From Mytilus trossulus (taxonomy: Eukaryota > Mollusca > Bivalvia > Mytilida > Mytilidae): a DNA stretch of 64,000 bases. Below, piece by piece: positions 21,254-33,270 of this stretch. The translations under genes were made by a program, and so were the position numbers. Below the pieces are notes generated by a model. That model searched no databases. It was not told where the DNA came from and was given only the letters and a program-made list of their open reading frames with translations. Each line of letters starts with the position of its first letter. Positions within the stretch are counted from its first letter, which is position 1. Where the stretch lies: assembly GCF_036588685.1 (NCBI RefSeq), contig NC_086378.1, positions 38,789,578 to 38,853,577 of the forward strand. Reading direction: 5' to 3'.

Positions 21254-21711
21254 ACCGTATTAGGGGGAGGTCACTAGCACGCTATGTAACGAATACTTTA
21301 TATTTGAGATTAATTCTAATAAATAGTCAGGAACACATGATTCATACTTTGTATAAAAGTTTTCGTGTTTTAACTTCTCGTCGGATCATTAACTTTCAAA
21401 TTACCCCGTTTCTTGATACAGTCAACCAGCTCGCGATGTCGTTCGTAACATTTACGCTTTATAAATTTGACACATTATTTTAGAAAGATAATCCAATAAG
21501 TTAGCTTTATGCTTAATCCACTTGCAGTCACTAAAAAAATCGTTTAGTTTTAAAAGAGAAACAGTAATCATAGTTTTGCTTGAGTGATTGTTTTATTTTA
21601 TTGATTAATTGTACCTTCACCATATAATCAGTGCTTCTTTTGTGCCTATTTATGATCAGTATTCTGTTTCATGTGTAAACACACTCATATTAGTAGTATT
21701 ATATCGATTAA

Positions 21712-22135
21712 GATGGAAATGGTGACGGTTGATTCATGTCGAGAGCATTGACTCGCACCGAACAGGACACTTTAAAGGACCCCTAAAATGACTAGTGAAG
21801 ACCATTCAAACAGGAAAACCAACAGTTCAACTTTTACTTTATTTGGCCTTTTAAACTTTTTTTTTATTAAAGCGTCACTGATGAGTCTTTTGTAGACGAA
21901 ACGCGCGTCTGGCGTAAATATAAAATTTGAATCCTGGTTTCTATCTTTGATGAGTTTATATATAAATAATCGAGAAACACTTATGACCCACATCAACAAA
22001 AGACAACCACTGAACATCAGGTTCCTGACTAAGGACAGGTGCAAACAAATGCAGCGGGTTTAAACGTTTTAAAATGTACCTGAAACAAAAGTGTAATATC
22101 ACACACTATAAAATATCAACTGAAATGGCTTAACT
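21712..22135 (+). repeat. Dispersed mussel-type repeat, interrupted by a hammerhead-family element
   Basis: The repeat seen at 47524-47944 is present on both sides (AAACAGGAAAACCAACAG to the left; GGACAGGTGCAAACAAATGC to the right). The hammerhead-type element sits between them at about 21833-21958. Confidence 0.6.
21838..21958 (+). ncRNA. Hammerhead-ribozyme-like element nested in another repeat
   Basis: CTGATGA at 21878-21884, helix II GTCT/AGAC, GAAA at 21898-21901, helix III ACGC/GCGT (21901-21904 and 21912-21915) and UA follow in the right order. The outer sequence (TTTATTTGGCC to the left; GGTTTCTATCTTTGATGAGT to the right) matches the 42.9-kb element in reverse orientation. Confidence 0.55.
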
Positions 22136-23225
22136 CAATCAAAAGACACATAAGGCACAAACAAGTGAACATACACTGAACGAATGAATTTGATATATGA
22201 CACAATGTAAATATAAAATCAATAAAATAAAGGGTGAGATTTTAAATAATATCAGAAAGACAACAATAACCTTGGACAAAATGCCGCCAAATAAATTAAT
22301 GTACACAGGTAAATGGAATACGGAAATATTTTTTACAAAATATATAATTTTGTTGTTCATAGTATGAGAACAGAAGTGAAATTTCATAGTCATACCAAAC
22401 ACTTATCAAAGCTGGTATAGAAAGACGAGAATAAAATCTAGATAAGTAAACATTAAATAACAAAAAAGCATTACAAATGGTATCAACAGGCCAAATTAAC
22501 ACGAAAGAACGATTTAAGAGTAATTGCAGTTACTGAAAGCTAGTCAAACATGTTAAAAGTAAAAAACAATAATAAAAAATCATGCACCAGAGAAAAAATA
22601 TTTCATGTTTGCGTTCCCTGCTGTATATTTAATATTTTGGTGTTGATTGCAGATATAAAAATTGTCCAACTTTTTATTAGACATGAGACAATTTTTAAAA
22701 TGCTTGAAATTCTGTAAAGGGAGATAAATACTGTTAGGAGAACTATATATTGACGTCAAGAGGATAGTTAGTTTTTATGTGTCGTTCGATTGCGCTGTCT
22801 TTGTCATACGTGTATGCCTGAGTCCCTCTCTTTCTGTTCATACAGATTTTCGACATAAGAAAAATCAAGAATATAAAGACGATTGATTAATCCTATTGAC
22901 ACGCAGGTATACGATATGCTTTACTGGCACATTTCACAGTCCAGAAGTGTTCTTTTGTTTGCCAAGATAGTTTTAAATTTAAATGAAATTCTATATGATT
23001 AGGTATTAATATGTATTCTTTATAAATCCGCCTACAGGTTATTGGGTTTCGGAAGTACAACGAACAATTGACGTAATATATAGGTTACTTGAAATGATAT
23101 GAATGTTATTTTAAGATAAAAATATGATGTGCACTGAACTTGAAAATCAAATATAACGGTACGTTAACAAACGTGTAGTTTCAATAAAAAATAAATTTAG
23201 AGGATGAACTCATGCACATTTGTAT
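22136..23225. other. Non-coding stretch
   Basis: AT-rich, with short unsupported open frames only. Confidence 0.35.
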
Positions 23226-23244
23226 CAGTCATCAGGGATAAATT

Positions 23245-23310
23245 ACGAAAGACTTTATGTAGACGAAACGCGCGTCTGGCGTACTAAATTATAATCCTGG
23301 TACTATTTAA
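23245..23310 (+). repeat. 5'-truncated hammerhead-family fragment
   Basis: Starts at the 3' half of helix II: ATGTAGACGAAACGCGCGTC, then TGGCGTACTAAATTATAATCC. The CTGATGA half is absent, so it cannot form the ribozyme. Confidence 0.6.
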
Positions 23311-23329
23311 ACCTCTGGGTCGATACAAT

Positions 23330-23560
23330 GGCATGCTGCGGACTGTCATACACGGGGAAGGGTTACCTATCAACTGGATACAAAACCTGGTTTAATCTGT
23401 CATTTTCTACATAAGTAAATGCATGTGCCAAGTCAGGAATATGACAATTGTTATCCATACGTTTGATGTGTTTGAGCTTTTAATCTTGTCATTCGATTAG
23501 GGACCTTCCATTTTCATTTTCATTGAAGTTCGGTATTTATGTAGTTTTACTTTAAACTTC
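23330..23560 (+). repeat. Dispersed repeat ('TCAGGAATATGACAGTTGTT' family)
   Basis: Includes GACTGTCATACACGGGGAAG, AAGTCAGGAATATGACAATTG and GTTTGATGTGTTTGAGCTTT. It adjoins the truncated hammerhead fragment. Confidence 0.55.
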
Positions 23561-24042
23561 AAATTTTAGTTCAATTTGTAAGACTTTTGCATGTTTTAAG
23601 TCAATTTGTTCATTTTTTCTAGTCCTGAAGATTGAGAACATGTTTTACAGTGAACGATTATCAAATAACAATCAATATAAATCCAATGGTTATATTTTTA
23701 GATTTTTATTTCTGATTTTATGCTTGTAATCCTTTTACAAAATTATATCATCTTCATCCTCTTTGTAACATTTGCATAAATTTGTGTACCTTATAAATAA
23801 TAAGTTATAAAATAAACAGGAATATCAAAATAACAAGGAAAGGTAATAATACAATCTCAAAAACATGACTGAATTATTAATCAGTTTTGACTAATTCATC
23901 GCATCCATCGAAATTTGTCTTTTGTACCCTACCTTTATTTAATTGTGCAATATTTTCAGCAAGAAGCAGGCATCAGAAAAGAAAACCGTCATTAAAAAGT
24001 AGCATACTTCCACCAGTGTAAACTATCAGTCCTAAGACCAGA

Positions 24043-24263
24043 TAATGAAGGTGTTTTTATTAGTCGCAATGGTATACTTCATTTTACAAATGATTCCAAT
24101 CATTGATTACGACCAATTACAGGTCACCGTAAAGCCTTCAAGACAAAACCAACGGTCAGATGAATTCTTCAGATTGAAAGAAAAACAAACGAATAGGAAA
24201 AACAAAAACTTTTGGATCACATGTTCCTTGCTAGCGACAATGAAATACAGAATGTGGCCATAG
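24043..24263 (+). CDS. Possible small secreted ORF (weak)
   Basis: ATG at 24043 opens 73 codons. The first 20 or so residues are hydrophobic (KVFLLVAMVYFILQMIPII), like a signal peptide, and the rest is basic and polar. No homologue is recognised, and no splice or promoter evidence supports it. In DNA this AT-rich a chance ORF is quite likely. Confidence 0.15.
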
Positions 24264-24419
24264 TCAAATGCAAAAATCAGATGGAAAAATCTTCACTCAA
24301 TATATCGGTACGCAAGACTAAAATAAAGGCAACAGTAGTATACCGTTGTTCGAAATTCATAAATCGATTGAGAAAAAAAAAATGCGGGTTACAAACTAAA
24401 GCACATCAAATATAAGAGG

Positions 24420-25650
24420 AAAACAAATAAAACAAATAGCAAGAAATGGCCAAAGTGCTAAATTAACAAGAATTAAAGCTCGATCAAAGCATAATTTCAA
24501 CTAACAGTTAAACTATCTGTTATATTTATTATTAACAGAAAAAAACAATATTACCAGTATGCTTCCATAAAAGTCTAAAAATGGCTTACTTCCAATATAT
24601 GTTTGTGGTTTTTTTTTAAATGTTTGCCTTTTTGTAGTTTGAGAGTCATCATTTAGCGTCAATGAATTGGCTTCATGTTCAGTAATACTGCATAATGTTG
24701 ATATAATCTCATAGGTAAACGTAAAACTGTAATTCTGTATTTTTTTAAATCGCTCCGGTGTGAGATACTGATTTAACCTATGAATAATTCATGATAATAA
24801 AATACAGTTTCCGAATCAACAAGTTGAAACATTGACGTTATTTAACGAGATTACAGAAGGAGTTCATTACAACGGGTGCATTACAGATATACTAAAAAAA
24901 ATTATTACAACCCTCATTACTAACACTGAGTTTCCCAAAATTATATGATTCACTACGTAATTTCCCGTTTAATATTTATAGGTATATAAGATATCCTATC
25001 AGACAGGTAACACTTCTATTTTGTGCTAGGCATTGAAGACGTGATATGTGGAAGTAAGTAAATTTAATATAGATATGGGTTTAAACACATTTTAATACAA
25101 AGTAAAAAGTAAAATCACACAAATGCTGAATTCAGAGGAAAATCTAATCGGAAAGTATAATGACAGAAAATTGCATAGTAATCTCAGGAATAATGGTAAA
25201 ATCCACCAATTATAATGAGTATAACATATCATCATAATGATATTGATAGGATATACACTTTTACAGAATACTTGATAACATCCGATATCATTTTCTACAA
25301 ATGAAACTCATACATGAAGCTTATACAGGAAAAAATATATGCTGTATTTATTATAAAACAAAGATACAAATATATCTTGACAAGTGTGCCTCCTATTCAA
25401 GAGAGCAATATGTAGGTAGCTTTTTTAGATGTCTGAATATATGATAATTTGATGCAAAATCCAATTATTATTCCTTTTGTCATTATATTTTCATCATCAT
25501 TTTTATTTTATGAATACGATTAAAATTTTTAAGCTTTCTTGAAAAGTGAAACAATCTAATGAATACATATATGCAATATAGAGTTATGTTGACTGCAATC
25601 ACAACTTAGCTTCTAAGCTATATTACAACATGGTGAGTGCGATATATGTT
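24420..25650. other. Non-coding AT-rich stretch
   Basis: No supported gene or recognised repeat. Confidence 0.35.
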
Positions 25651-25654
25651 ATTG

Positions 25655-25860
25655 GACAGCGTCGGTGGTTGTGCTCGCCTCGAATGCGGGGTTTTAGATT
25701 CGATTCCCGACAATGTAGTACTAACGACTTGAAAATTGGTATAGATGATTGATCACTTCTCAGTTAATGTTCGGCGTCAAGGAGTAAGGTTAAAAACTGG
25801 TACTTTCAGAGTCAGAATTGTTGTTGGTTAAATCATTCCTTCGGATCCTCATTTTTCGTA
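25655..25860 (+). repeat. tRNA-derived SINE candidate
   Basis: GTCGGTGGTTGTGCTCGCC followed by GAATGCGGGG and AGATTCGATTCCCGACA resembles a tRNA head with anticodon stem and B box. It is followed by a non-tRNA body to about 25860. Mollusc genomes carry several tRNA-derived SINE families; the family was not identified. Confidence 0.5.
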
Positions 25861-26118
25861 GACAGAGTTGTGTATAGAGAAGTAAATTTGTATAGGATCC
25901 GTGTAAAAAGATCTATTTTAAAGGTAATCAATTAGGCAAGTTTTGTGAAAAATTTAAATATTGTTTTTATAAGTTATAACATTGGTTTGGTCGTTATAAA
26001 TTAAAACATTAATTAATATGAATTTCGATACAGTTATGAACACTCACGGCCCCAACATCCTGTCGGTGTTCATGTTTTATCTTTGACCAAGGTCAGTTTT
26101 CTCCAACCATTTGTGATC

Positions 26119-26300
26119 AATTAAATTGAGAATGTAAATGGGCAATATGTCAAAGAGACAACAACCCGAGCAAAGAGAAGACAACAGTCGAAGGCCACAT
26201 ATGGGTCTTCAGCACAACGAGAAATCCCGCACCTGGAGGTGGTCCTCAGCTGTCCCATTAATAAAACATACTCACAAATAAGTCCTATAATACTTTTGAC
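26119..26300 (+). repeat. Dispersed mussel-type repeat (short family)
   Basis: Contains GGGCAATATGTCAAAGAGAC, a CACATATGGGTCTTCAGCAC block and CCCGCACCTGGAGGTGG. It has the same block order as 12786-12930. Confidence 0.5.
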
Positions 26301-27340
26301 CAATCAAAATCAAGACACTACATACTAAATAAACGTCCCAACAGTCCGCAATATTTACAATATTAAGTAAAGTTGGTATTGTATGGATTTGGTTATTCTT
26401 TAATGTCACATTTATTCTTATAGCTCCTAACTTTTGTATGTCTAAATACATCACGGAGTTTTAAATGCTAAATGGTGAAGGTAAATCCAGAAAAGTCATT
26501 CGAACGTACAACTTTCAGAGAGCGTTATTTTCTGATAACCGCTATCTTAATGTTTTAAAAAAAAACTCATACGGATTGCTTAATTGACTGATTATTTGAT
26601 TGTGTTTTAGGGAGCAGCTTGTGGAAACATTGATGTCCCAGTATATCGTCCTATTTTGATTATTTGTTCGGCTTTGGTAGAACGATGGCAGGTAAGTAAC
26701 AAACCCATACTCGCTCTCCCTATAAGTAACCTAAAGCTAAAATCACAAACCTTGGGCCGGTAACAAGAAATTTTATTAAGCGAGATCGTAAGTATTGAAT
26801 TAAGGGGAAGATAAGATAATCATAAGATCATTCAGAGTGTAAATCAAAGTTCCCTCAGGTTGTTCTTAGGTCGGTCTTATTTCCCCCTTAAGTTGCATCG
26901 TAATAGTTTTCAGGTTCCGAGTTCTTAATAATTTTCTTTAGGTTCCTCGCAAAGAAATTAGAATGGCCTTAAATGAATCATACAAACGTTTTATGAACGA
27001 TAAAATGCACACAACAATCAATTACCCATTTAACTTGAGGAAAATAATTTTTGATAAAAGTCAAATGGAATTAAAATTTGCAGTCAGCACCGCTTCAAAC
27101 ATGAAATAAATTTAACTGCTTACAGACCATTATTATTCTAGTGAAATATGATTGTCCCAGGAGAATCCATCAGTGATTTTTTTCTTTTCTTTTGAGAGCC
27201 CTATAAATATAACATGCTAATGGTAGGATTTGAATCTTGAATAAATGACGAAGGCTAATTTCTATCATACTTTCATTTCGGCCAAATCACTTAACTATTT
27301 CACTTTATCTATATTTTTTCCCACATTTTTTTTTAACTTA

Positions 27341-27381
<41 letters not shown>
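27341..27381. repeat. (TA)n microsatellite
   Basis: About 20 uninterrupted AT units. Confidence 0.9.
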
Positions 27382-27384
<3 letters not shown>

Positions 27385-27419
27385 ACTGATAGGACCACGT
27401 GTACTTAAATAGTAAACAT

Positions 27420-27690
27420 TTCAAAGAAAACAGTAGACAGAATACTAAGGAAGAAATGACCCATAACAAATAGGAACTAGACCACGAACAAAGGGAAGAG
27501 TTACAATTATTGATGATTGGTTGGTAACGAACATCAATGTGTCCAGCTAGCTGACCAGTTCACAATGCCTCATTTCTTATTTCTAGATTAATTTTATGAA
27601 CTTTTGGAAGAAGGTACATGTTTCCCCCATGTTTTGAATTATTATTATCCTTGAAGAAATTATACGTCTGGTAATCTTTTTTCCCTCCTT
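27420..27690 (-). pseudogene. Penelope-like reverse transcriptase remnant
   Basis: Minus-strand translation gives GGNMYLLPKVHK, the 'LPKxHK' motif typical of Penelope-type RTs. A stop follows, then HIDVR..PIINNCNSS, corresponding to the usual 'GRPIxSxxxSPT' motif. It is inactive: a stop and indels are present and no catalytic YxDD is seen. It lies within the compound element at 26751-28841. Confidence 0.6.
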
Positions 27691-28163
27691 GCTTTATATT
27701 TGACACTAAGTCTCTCAACATTCCAAAATTGTAAAGCTTTACAATAAAAAGAAATATAATCCACCACACACATGGCGAAGATAACACTGATATATAATTC
27801 CTTATTCAGTTGAATTATTAATAAGAATAAAAAGTTCGGATTTTTTTTTTTTTTTAAAGCAACTTGTTCTGTTATTAACAAGTGAATGTGGAGCTTAGAG
27901 TAGTCGGGACCACTCTTACAAAAATACCATGAGAAGCTATTGCGAATTGTTTTTGAAAACCCCTAAGTCGTTAAGTTTGTTTTATGTACACTTAATAACT
28001 GACAAAAAATTAAGAATGATTTTGTGTTACCGGAATTAGTAAGATCGCTTTAAGGTAGACTTAAGAATCGTTCTTAAATCATGCACTTTTTCAAAACATT
28101 AAGAGCTGTCAATCATTCTAAGATAGGTCTGAGGTTAGGTCTTGTTACTCTCTTAAATCTTAA

Positions 28164-28783
28164 GGGCATACGATACAGTTACAGGGGAGGTAATGACGTT
28201 GATAACGTAAAATGTTATTTTCGCGACGTCAAACTATGACATATCGGGAAATGATGCATTTTTCGACTGATTTTTATCATTCAAACTGATTTAATTTGAA
28301 AACGAGTGCATGGACCCCTATTTTTTAAAACGGCAATTTGTTTCATTTTGCAAGGAGATTATGTGACCCAAATTTTATAAAACTGTAAATAGCGCATTTT
28401 TTTTTTAATTTTGATAAACATGCAGCAAAAAATGACGTTTTTTCCTCTATTCATTAACATTTGATAAATATAAGTTATTTTTGAATAAAAAATGCATAAT
28501 TTTTAATGATACTTATAAAATAAAGAAATTACCGATTATTTAACAAAAACAATTTGTGTTTATCTTTTAAAACAAAAAAGTTATGTCGTCCTTTCGAAAA
28601 AGAAAATACGGACACAAATCTGAATTTTGATCAAATATACAAAATTTCGACCTCATTTTACTCAAAAGGTAGCACATGAAGGTATATTTTTTATTACATA
28701 TTTGATTTACTCAGGTAAAAAATGGCCTATATGCAAATTTTCATCAACTTGTAAATACAGGTTCAAAACTGTATCGTATGCCC
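28164..28783. mobile_element. piggyBac-type MITE (TTAA target, perfect TIR)
   Basis: A 620-bp element with TIR GGGCATACGATACAGTT at the left and its exact complement at the right, flanked on both sides by TTAA (28160-28163 and 28784-28787). TTAA duplications are diagnostic of the piggyBac superfamily. The interior is AT-rich and non-coding, so it is non-autonomous. Confidence 0.8.
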
Positions 28784-28988
28784 TTAAGACGCTCTTTAGA
28801 CGTTCTTAAGACATAAGAATGCTTCTTGTTACCGACCCAAGCAAAACATTCACTGACTACTATGAATTTATTTTCCTCTAGACATAGGTTTTCCCATGAG
28901 AACTGACTTGAATTATTTTACTGTGCTTTACCTTTTTTTTTTAACAAATCATCAATAAAAGTTGCATGTTTTAACATCTAAAAGATAC

Positions 28989-30353
28989 ATGTATGTGAAG
29001 TTAGCAGCCGGTTCGTTATTCGTTATTCGATATTCAATATCCAACCGGCTGCTAGCAGCCAGTTTGATATTCAAAATTTAGTGAAACATCATATGAAAAT
29101 TAAATACTTGAAATTATAAAAAGCACGATTTTCATAGTCAAAAGGACTGATAAGATACGTAGGAATCATTAGATGACCATTTCAAGCTGTCGCAATTTCT
29201 CGTTGTCCTCGAATATAAACCCTTTTCCGTGCGACTTATTTGTCTGTATGTAATATAGAGATTTGTCATCAAAACGACTTCAAAGATGTACTTTTGTGTA
29301 TAATGTTTCTTACGACAAATTTTAGGACAAAGGGCACAGGGTGATGGTGAGAGCTCCCTGATCTCTCAATCTTTCTAATATTTATCAGACATTTAGTCAA
29401 TAGGTAGATACAAACGTGACTAAAAGACTTTGAGTACACTTCCTGTCTTCTATGTTTACAAAGCGCCCAAAGTGCCAGTTGGATATTCAAAATATATAGC
29501 GAAAACCTACCCGAGATCAGGGGGCTCTCACCATCACCCTGTGCCCTTTGTCCTAAAATTTGGACATTTTTTGACTGAAAAGTGACAATCTTAGCCCTCC
29601 GTAGATATTGAAGATGACGTTTTTCTGGAAACTCCATCTAATACAATCTTTATATATACAGAGTCAATGGTTTGGTTGAATGTTATGGACATTGAAAGAC
29701 CAGGGGGGTCTCAACCTCATTTAAGCGGTCTCGGGTAGGTTTTCGCTATATATTTTGAATATCCAACTGGCACTTTGGGCGCTCCGTAAACATGGAAGAC
29801 AGGAAGTGTACCCAAAGTCCGTTTAGTCACGTTTGTATCTACCTATTGACTAAATGTCTGATAAATATTAGAAAGATTGAGAGATCAGGGGGCTCTCACC
29901 ATCACCCTGTGCCCTTTGTCCTAAAATTTGGACATTTTTTGACTGAAATTTTTTTTTTATTGGCTTTCCATATATATTTCTATTTATAGTTAAAAATATT
30001 TCTAGAGTTATTGGTTTTTCTTTTTGTCGTAAGAAACATTATACACAAAAGTACATCTTTGAAGTCGTTTTGATGACAAATCTCTATATTACATACAGAC
30101 AAATAAGTCGCACGGAAAAGGGTTTATATTCGAGGACAACGAGAAATTGCGACAGCTTGAAATGGTCATCTAATGATTCCTACGTATCTTATCAGTCCTT
30201 TTGACTATGAAAATCGTGCTTTTTATAATTTCAAGTATTTAATTTTCATATGATGTTTCACTAAATTTTGAATATCAAACTGGCTGCTAGCAGCCGGTTG
30301 GATATTGAATATCGAATAACGAATAACGAACCGGCTGCTAACTTCACATACAT
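28989..30353. mobile_element. Long-TIR fold-back / MULE-like element with 9-bp target duplication
   Basis: The left arm (28989 to about 29321) and right arm (about 30026-30353) are near-perfect inverted repeats of about 330 bp. A second inverted pair of about 190 bp (about 29322-29513 and 29735-29930) lies inside, leaving a small unique centre. The sequence AAAAGATAC flanks both ends (28980-28988, 30354-30362). Long TIRs and a 9-bp duplication fit Mutator-like or fold-back elements. No transposase is present, and open frames inside are repeat-derived. Confidence 0.85.
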
Positions 30354-30362
30354 AAAAGATAC

Positions 30363-31370
30363 AGGGTAAATAAAAAAAGAAGAGAGACAATTTTGACAAA
30401 ATTTTATTTTGATAAATTAAAAATATTTAAAACTTTGATAAAATGATAAATTGAAAACCACTTGAATAATATTGGTGCAAATGCTTTTATACACATGTAT
30501 TGACAAGTCGATTGATTGACGAAAAGATAATGTTTCAAAGCTTATCACTGTAAATACATGACTTTGTTTGTAGATAGTTATGTAATGTGTTGTTATAATT
30601 ATTTTAGTTTAAGTATGTTCCGTCCTGTGTTGACCTACTTGTATTTTGTTTTTATCTTATCAAGACAATTGAACTTTATAAAAAATCAAATTAAAAGTAA
30701 AATGTCAGATCTACTACCAGATATTGGCAAATTTACACATATAGATTTATGGTATTCAATATTGTGCAAAATTCAAATACAGAAAATAATTTTATAAAAG
30801 ACGTCAGAATTGATTTGATCATACAAATATGCTCAACTGGACTTCATCCTACTAGGCAGTAAAATTCACACTAATTTAATGTTTCTATATATTCATATCA
30901 ATTGTGAAATGCTCATATAATGATACAATTCTGAAATTGCATTGTCAGGATTGTTAAATACGTAATACCTCAGAACATAATGAGATTACATATGTTATTA
31001 AATAGGGTTAAACTTCAATAGATGTCTTTTGTTTTTTTTTTCTATCTGTATGTTGAGTTTTTCCAAATATCTTATTATTCATAGTTTGAAACCGTCACTA
31101 TTTTCTTACGTTTGTTTGATGCAAAAATTAATTTAATTGAGGCAGATACTGTACCCTTTTACCAAGACGAAAGATGAATTTCTCAAATTGGTCCTTACTT
31201 TCAGCTAGCATAAAAATAATTCATAGTTTGGAATTGAAAATGGTCTATTATTAAATTCAACGACTGTGTATTAGCCTCTAGATGTCATCTCTGTGTGTGT
31301 CATTGGTACAAAGTGTCGTTGACGTTTATTACAGTCAGTTTCTTTAAATAGATTTATATTGATATATTCT
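30363..31370. other. Region upstream of TRIM-like paralogue 2
   Basis: AT-rich. It should contain, or be preceded by, the start exon of paralogue 2, but I could not identify it. Confidence 0.3.
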
Positions 31371-31377
31371 ATTTCAG

Positions 31378-33098
31378 AGTGCTGCAGCGAGTATGAAAAC
31401 TATACAATTAAAGATCTATGTAGAGATCATCAGACAGAGGACGTTCGATTTTACTGCGAAGATTGCAAAGTATTGATATGCGATGACTGCATAACCGGGG
31501 AACAAAAACACAGCAAGTGTTCCAAGACAAAACTAAAAACATATGGGGATAAAAACCTTCATGAGTTACGAGAGAAAACAACAATGGTAAAGGATACCAA
31601 ACTTCCCAAAATCAAAGCAGCGTTGAAACTTGCTAAAGACGTTCAGCAGTGTTATAATGATTCAGTTAAAGAACAAATGGATTTAATTCGCTCTAGAAGA
31701 GAAATTATAAGAAAACATTTTGATGAAATAGAAGACGAATTAATGAATAACTTAAGAAAATATGAAATCGAGGCAAACAGGATTTTCGACGGATTCATAC
31801 GTTTGAATACTGATCGTCTAAACTTTATTGAATATGTTATAAGATGTGTTCAACAGGGAGAAGTTGACTTAACATCTGATTCTGTTGCAGCATACCACTC
31901 ACAGCTTACTGAAATCATTCAATACAACTGTTCATCAGAAATCGTTCCTAAATTTGAACCACTAAATTTTGAAATCAGTGAGAGATATTCAACGACTAAG
32001 TATTATCGTAGACTTTTTGGTCACTTTGAAAACTACAGGCTGGACAGACACCAAGACAAAGAAATGTCGGATATGGAAAGTGAAAAAATGGACAGAAATG
32101 GAAACTTAGTGGTCATTTCTAGTTGCACACAGAATACTGAAGAAGATGAAAATGCTAGTGACTTTGACGAACACTCGACAGAGCCCACAAATTTAAAATT
32201 CAATCATGTAATAGTAAAAAGAGTTCTTTGCGAAAAAGACATTTCGTACATAATCCCGAAAGGCAACCAATTTAATGCATGGTTGATAGGAAAAGACATT
32301 TGCGAATTAAATCTCAGTACGTCAGAACCAATTTTAACACAGCTTATTTCATCAGTAGGAGAACATCCAGTCACAGCCGCTAGAAGTAAATCACATTACT
32401 TGTTGGTAGGTTTAAAGAACAAAGGTTCTTTGAAAAAGCTGCAGATTAACAATGGTACAATAAATCGGAGGAGGAAATTTTACAAACTAGTATCTCACAG
32501 TAAAATAAAACCGAAGTACATGATATCAATTTGCACTCCTGCATTGTCCTCAGATACAGATATCATAGCATGTATGGTTTTCTGTCCAAAACCAGAGAGT
32601 TCCGAGATTACCACGGAAAATCACGCAATCATACGTTGGACATCGTTGGAAAGAATTACAAAAGAAATCTGTATTCCATACTTGAAAGTTGCAATAGCAA
32701 ATCCTGTGTCCATAGCGGAAAGTTCATCTGGTGATATTTGTATAACTTGTTCTCCAGAACAAAAATCGTCATGGATAGTACTACTTGATAAAAATGGATC
32801 GCCAAAAATGAGATACCCTTCAAATGAATTGAACCAAGAGGCCGTATCACACTCTTTCATTGGGGCTGGGTTTCTTAGTGATGGTAATATTACAGTTATG
32901 GATCGAGTAAGATTTCGACAACATCTTATAAGTAACCGAGGAGAAGTTTTAAATATAATTCATCATAAGCAAAAACCATGTAGCTTTGCTGTTGATTATT
33001 TTGACAATATATGGATAGGATTTGATGACAGAACAATTCAAGTAATCAAATATGATGCCAGTCTGTGTGAGGATAGTCAATTACAAACAAAACTTTGA
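31378..33098 (+). CDS. B-box / coiled-coil TRIM-like protein, paralogue 2 (main exon)
   Basis: The exon encodes 572 aa plus a split codon and starts at an acceptor (TTCTATTTCAG at 31367-31377). It begins in phase 1 with no early Met, so an upstream coding exon must supply the start; I could not identify it. The B-box (C-x2-H-x8-C-x2-C-x4-C-x2-C-x6-H-x2-C) again ends in Cys, not His. A coiled-coil-like region follows, then an acidic linker (residues such as DEDENASDFDEH), then the same beta-rich C-terminal region as paralogue 1. Matching landmarks include SFIGAGFLSDGNITVMDR and the final DNIWIGFDD segment. The similarity extends from the zinc finger to the end, so this is a tandem gene duplication and not domain sharing. 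No RING is seen. Confidence 0.85.
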
Positions 33099-33179
33099 CA
33101 AAACTTGCTATTGCAGATTAATTTGTAGCATATTGACTTTTATTTGCGCACTTAATCAGTTTTAAAAGATGTTATCACC

Positions 33180-33270
33180 TGAGATCACACCCGGTTTATA
33201 GTGGGGTTTATATTGCGTGTAGACTTATGTTTGTCTTTCGGTCGTTCATAGTTGTATTTAACAAAATCTT
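33180..33270 (+). repeat. Dispersed repeat fragment
   Basis: CACCCGGTTTATAGTGGGGTT and the following TTGTCTTTCGGTCGTTC recur in longer form at 44010-44190. Confidence 0.4.

Larger units (their letters stand above)
26751..28841. mobile_element. Compound element bounded by 19-bp inverted repeats
   Basis: CTTGGGCCGGTAACAAGAA at 26751-26769 is inverted at 28823-28841 with one mismatch. Both ends carry subterminal TTAAG words. The interior holds a TA microsatellite, a Penelope-like RT remnant and a TTAA-flanked MITE. No clear target duplication, so the boundaries are tentative. Confidence 0.4.

Noticed and set aside
29269-29989. Two matching open frames inside the fold-back element
   Set aside because: They lie on the inverted arms and repeat each other; no protein family signal.
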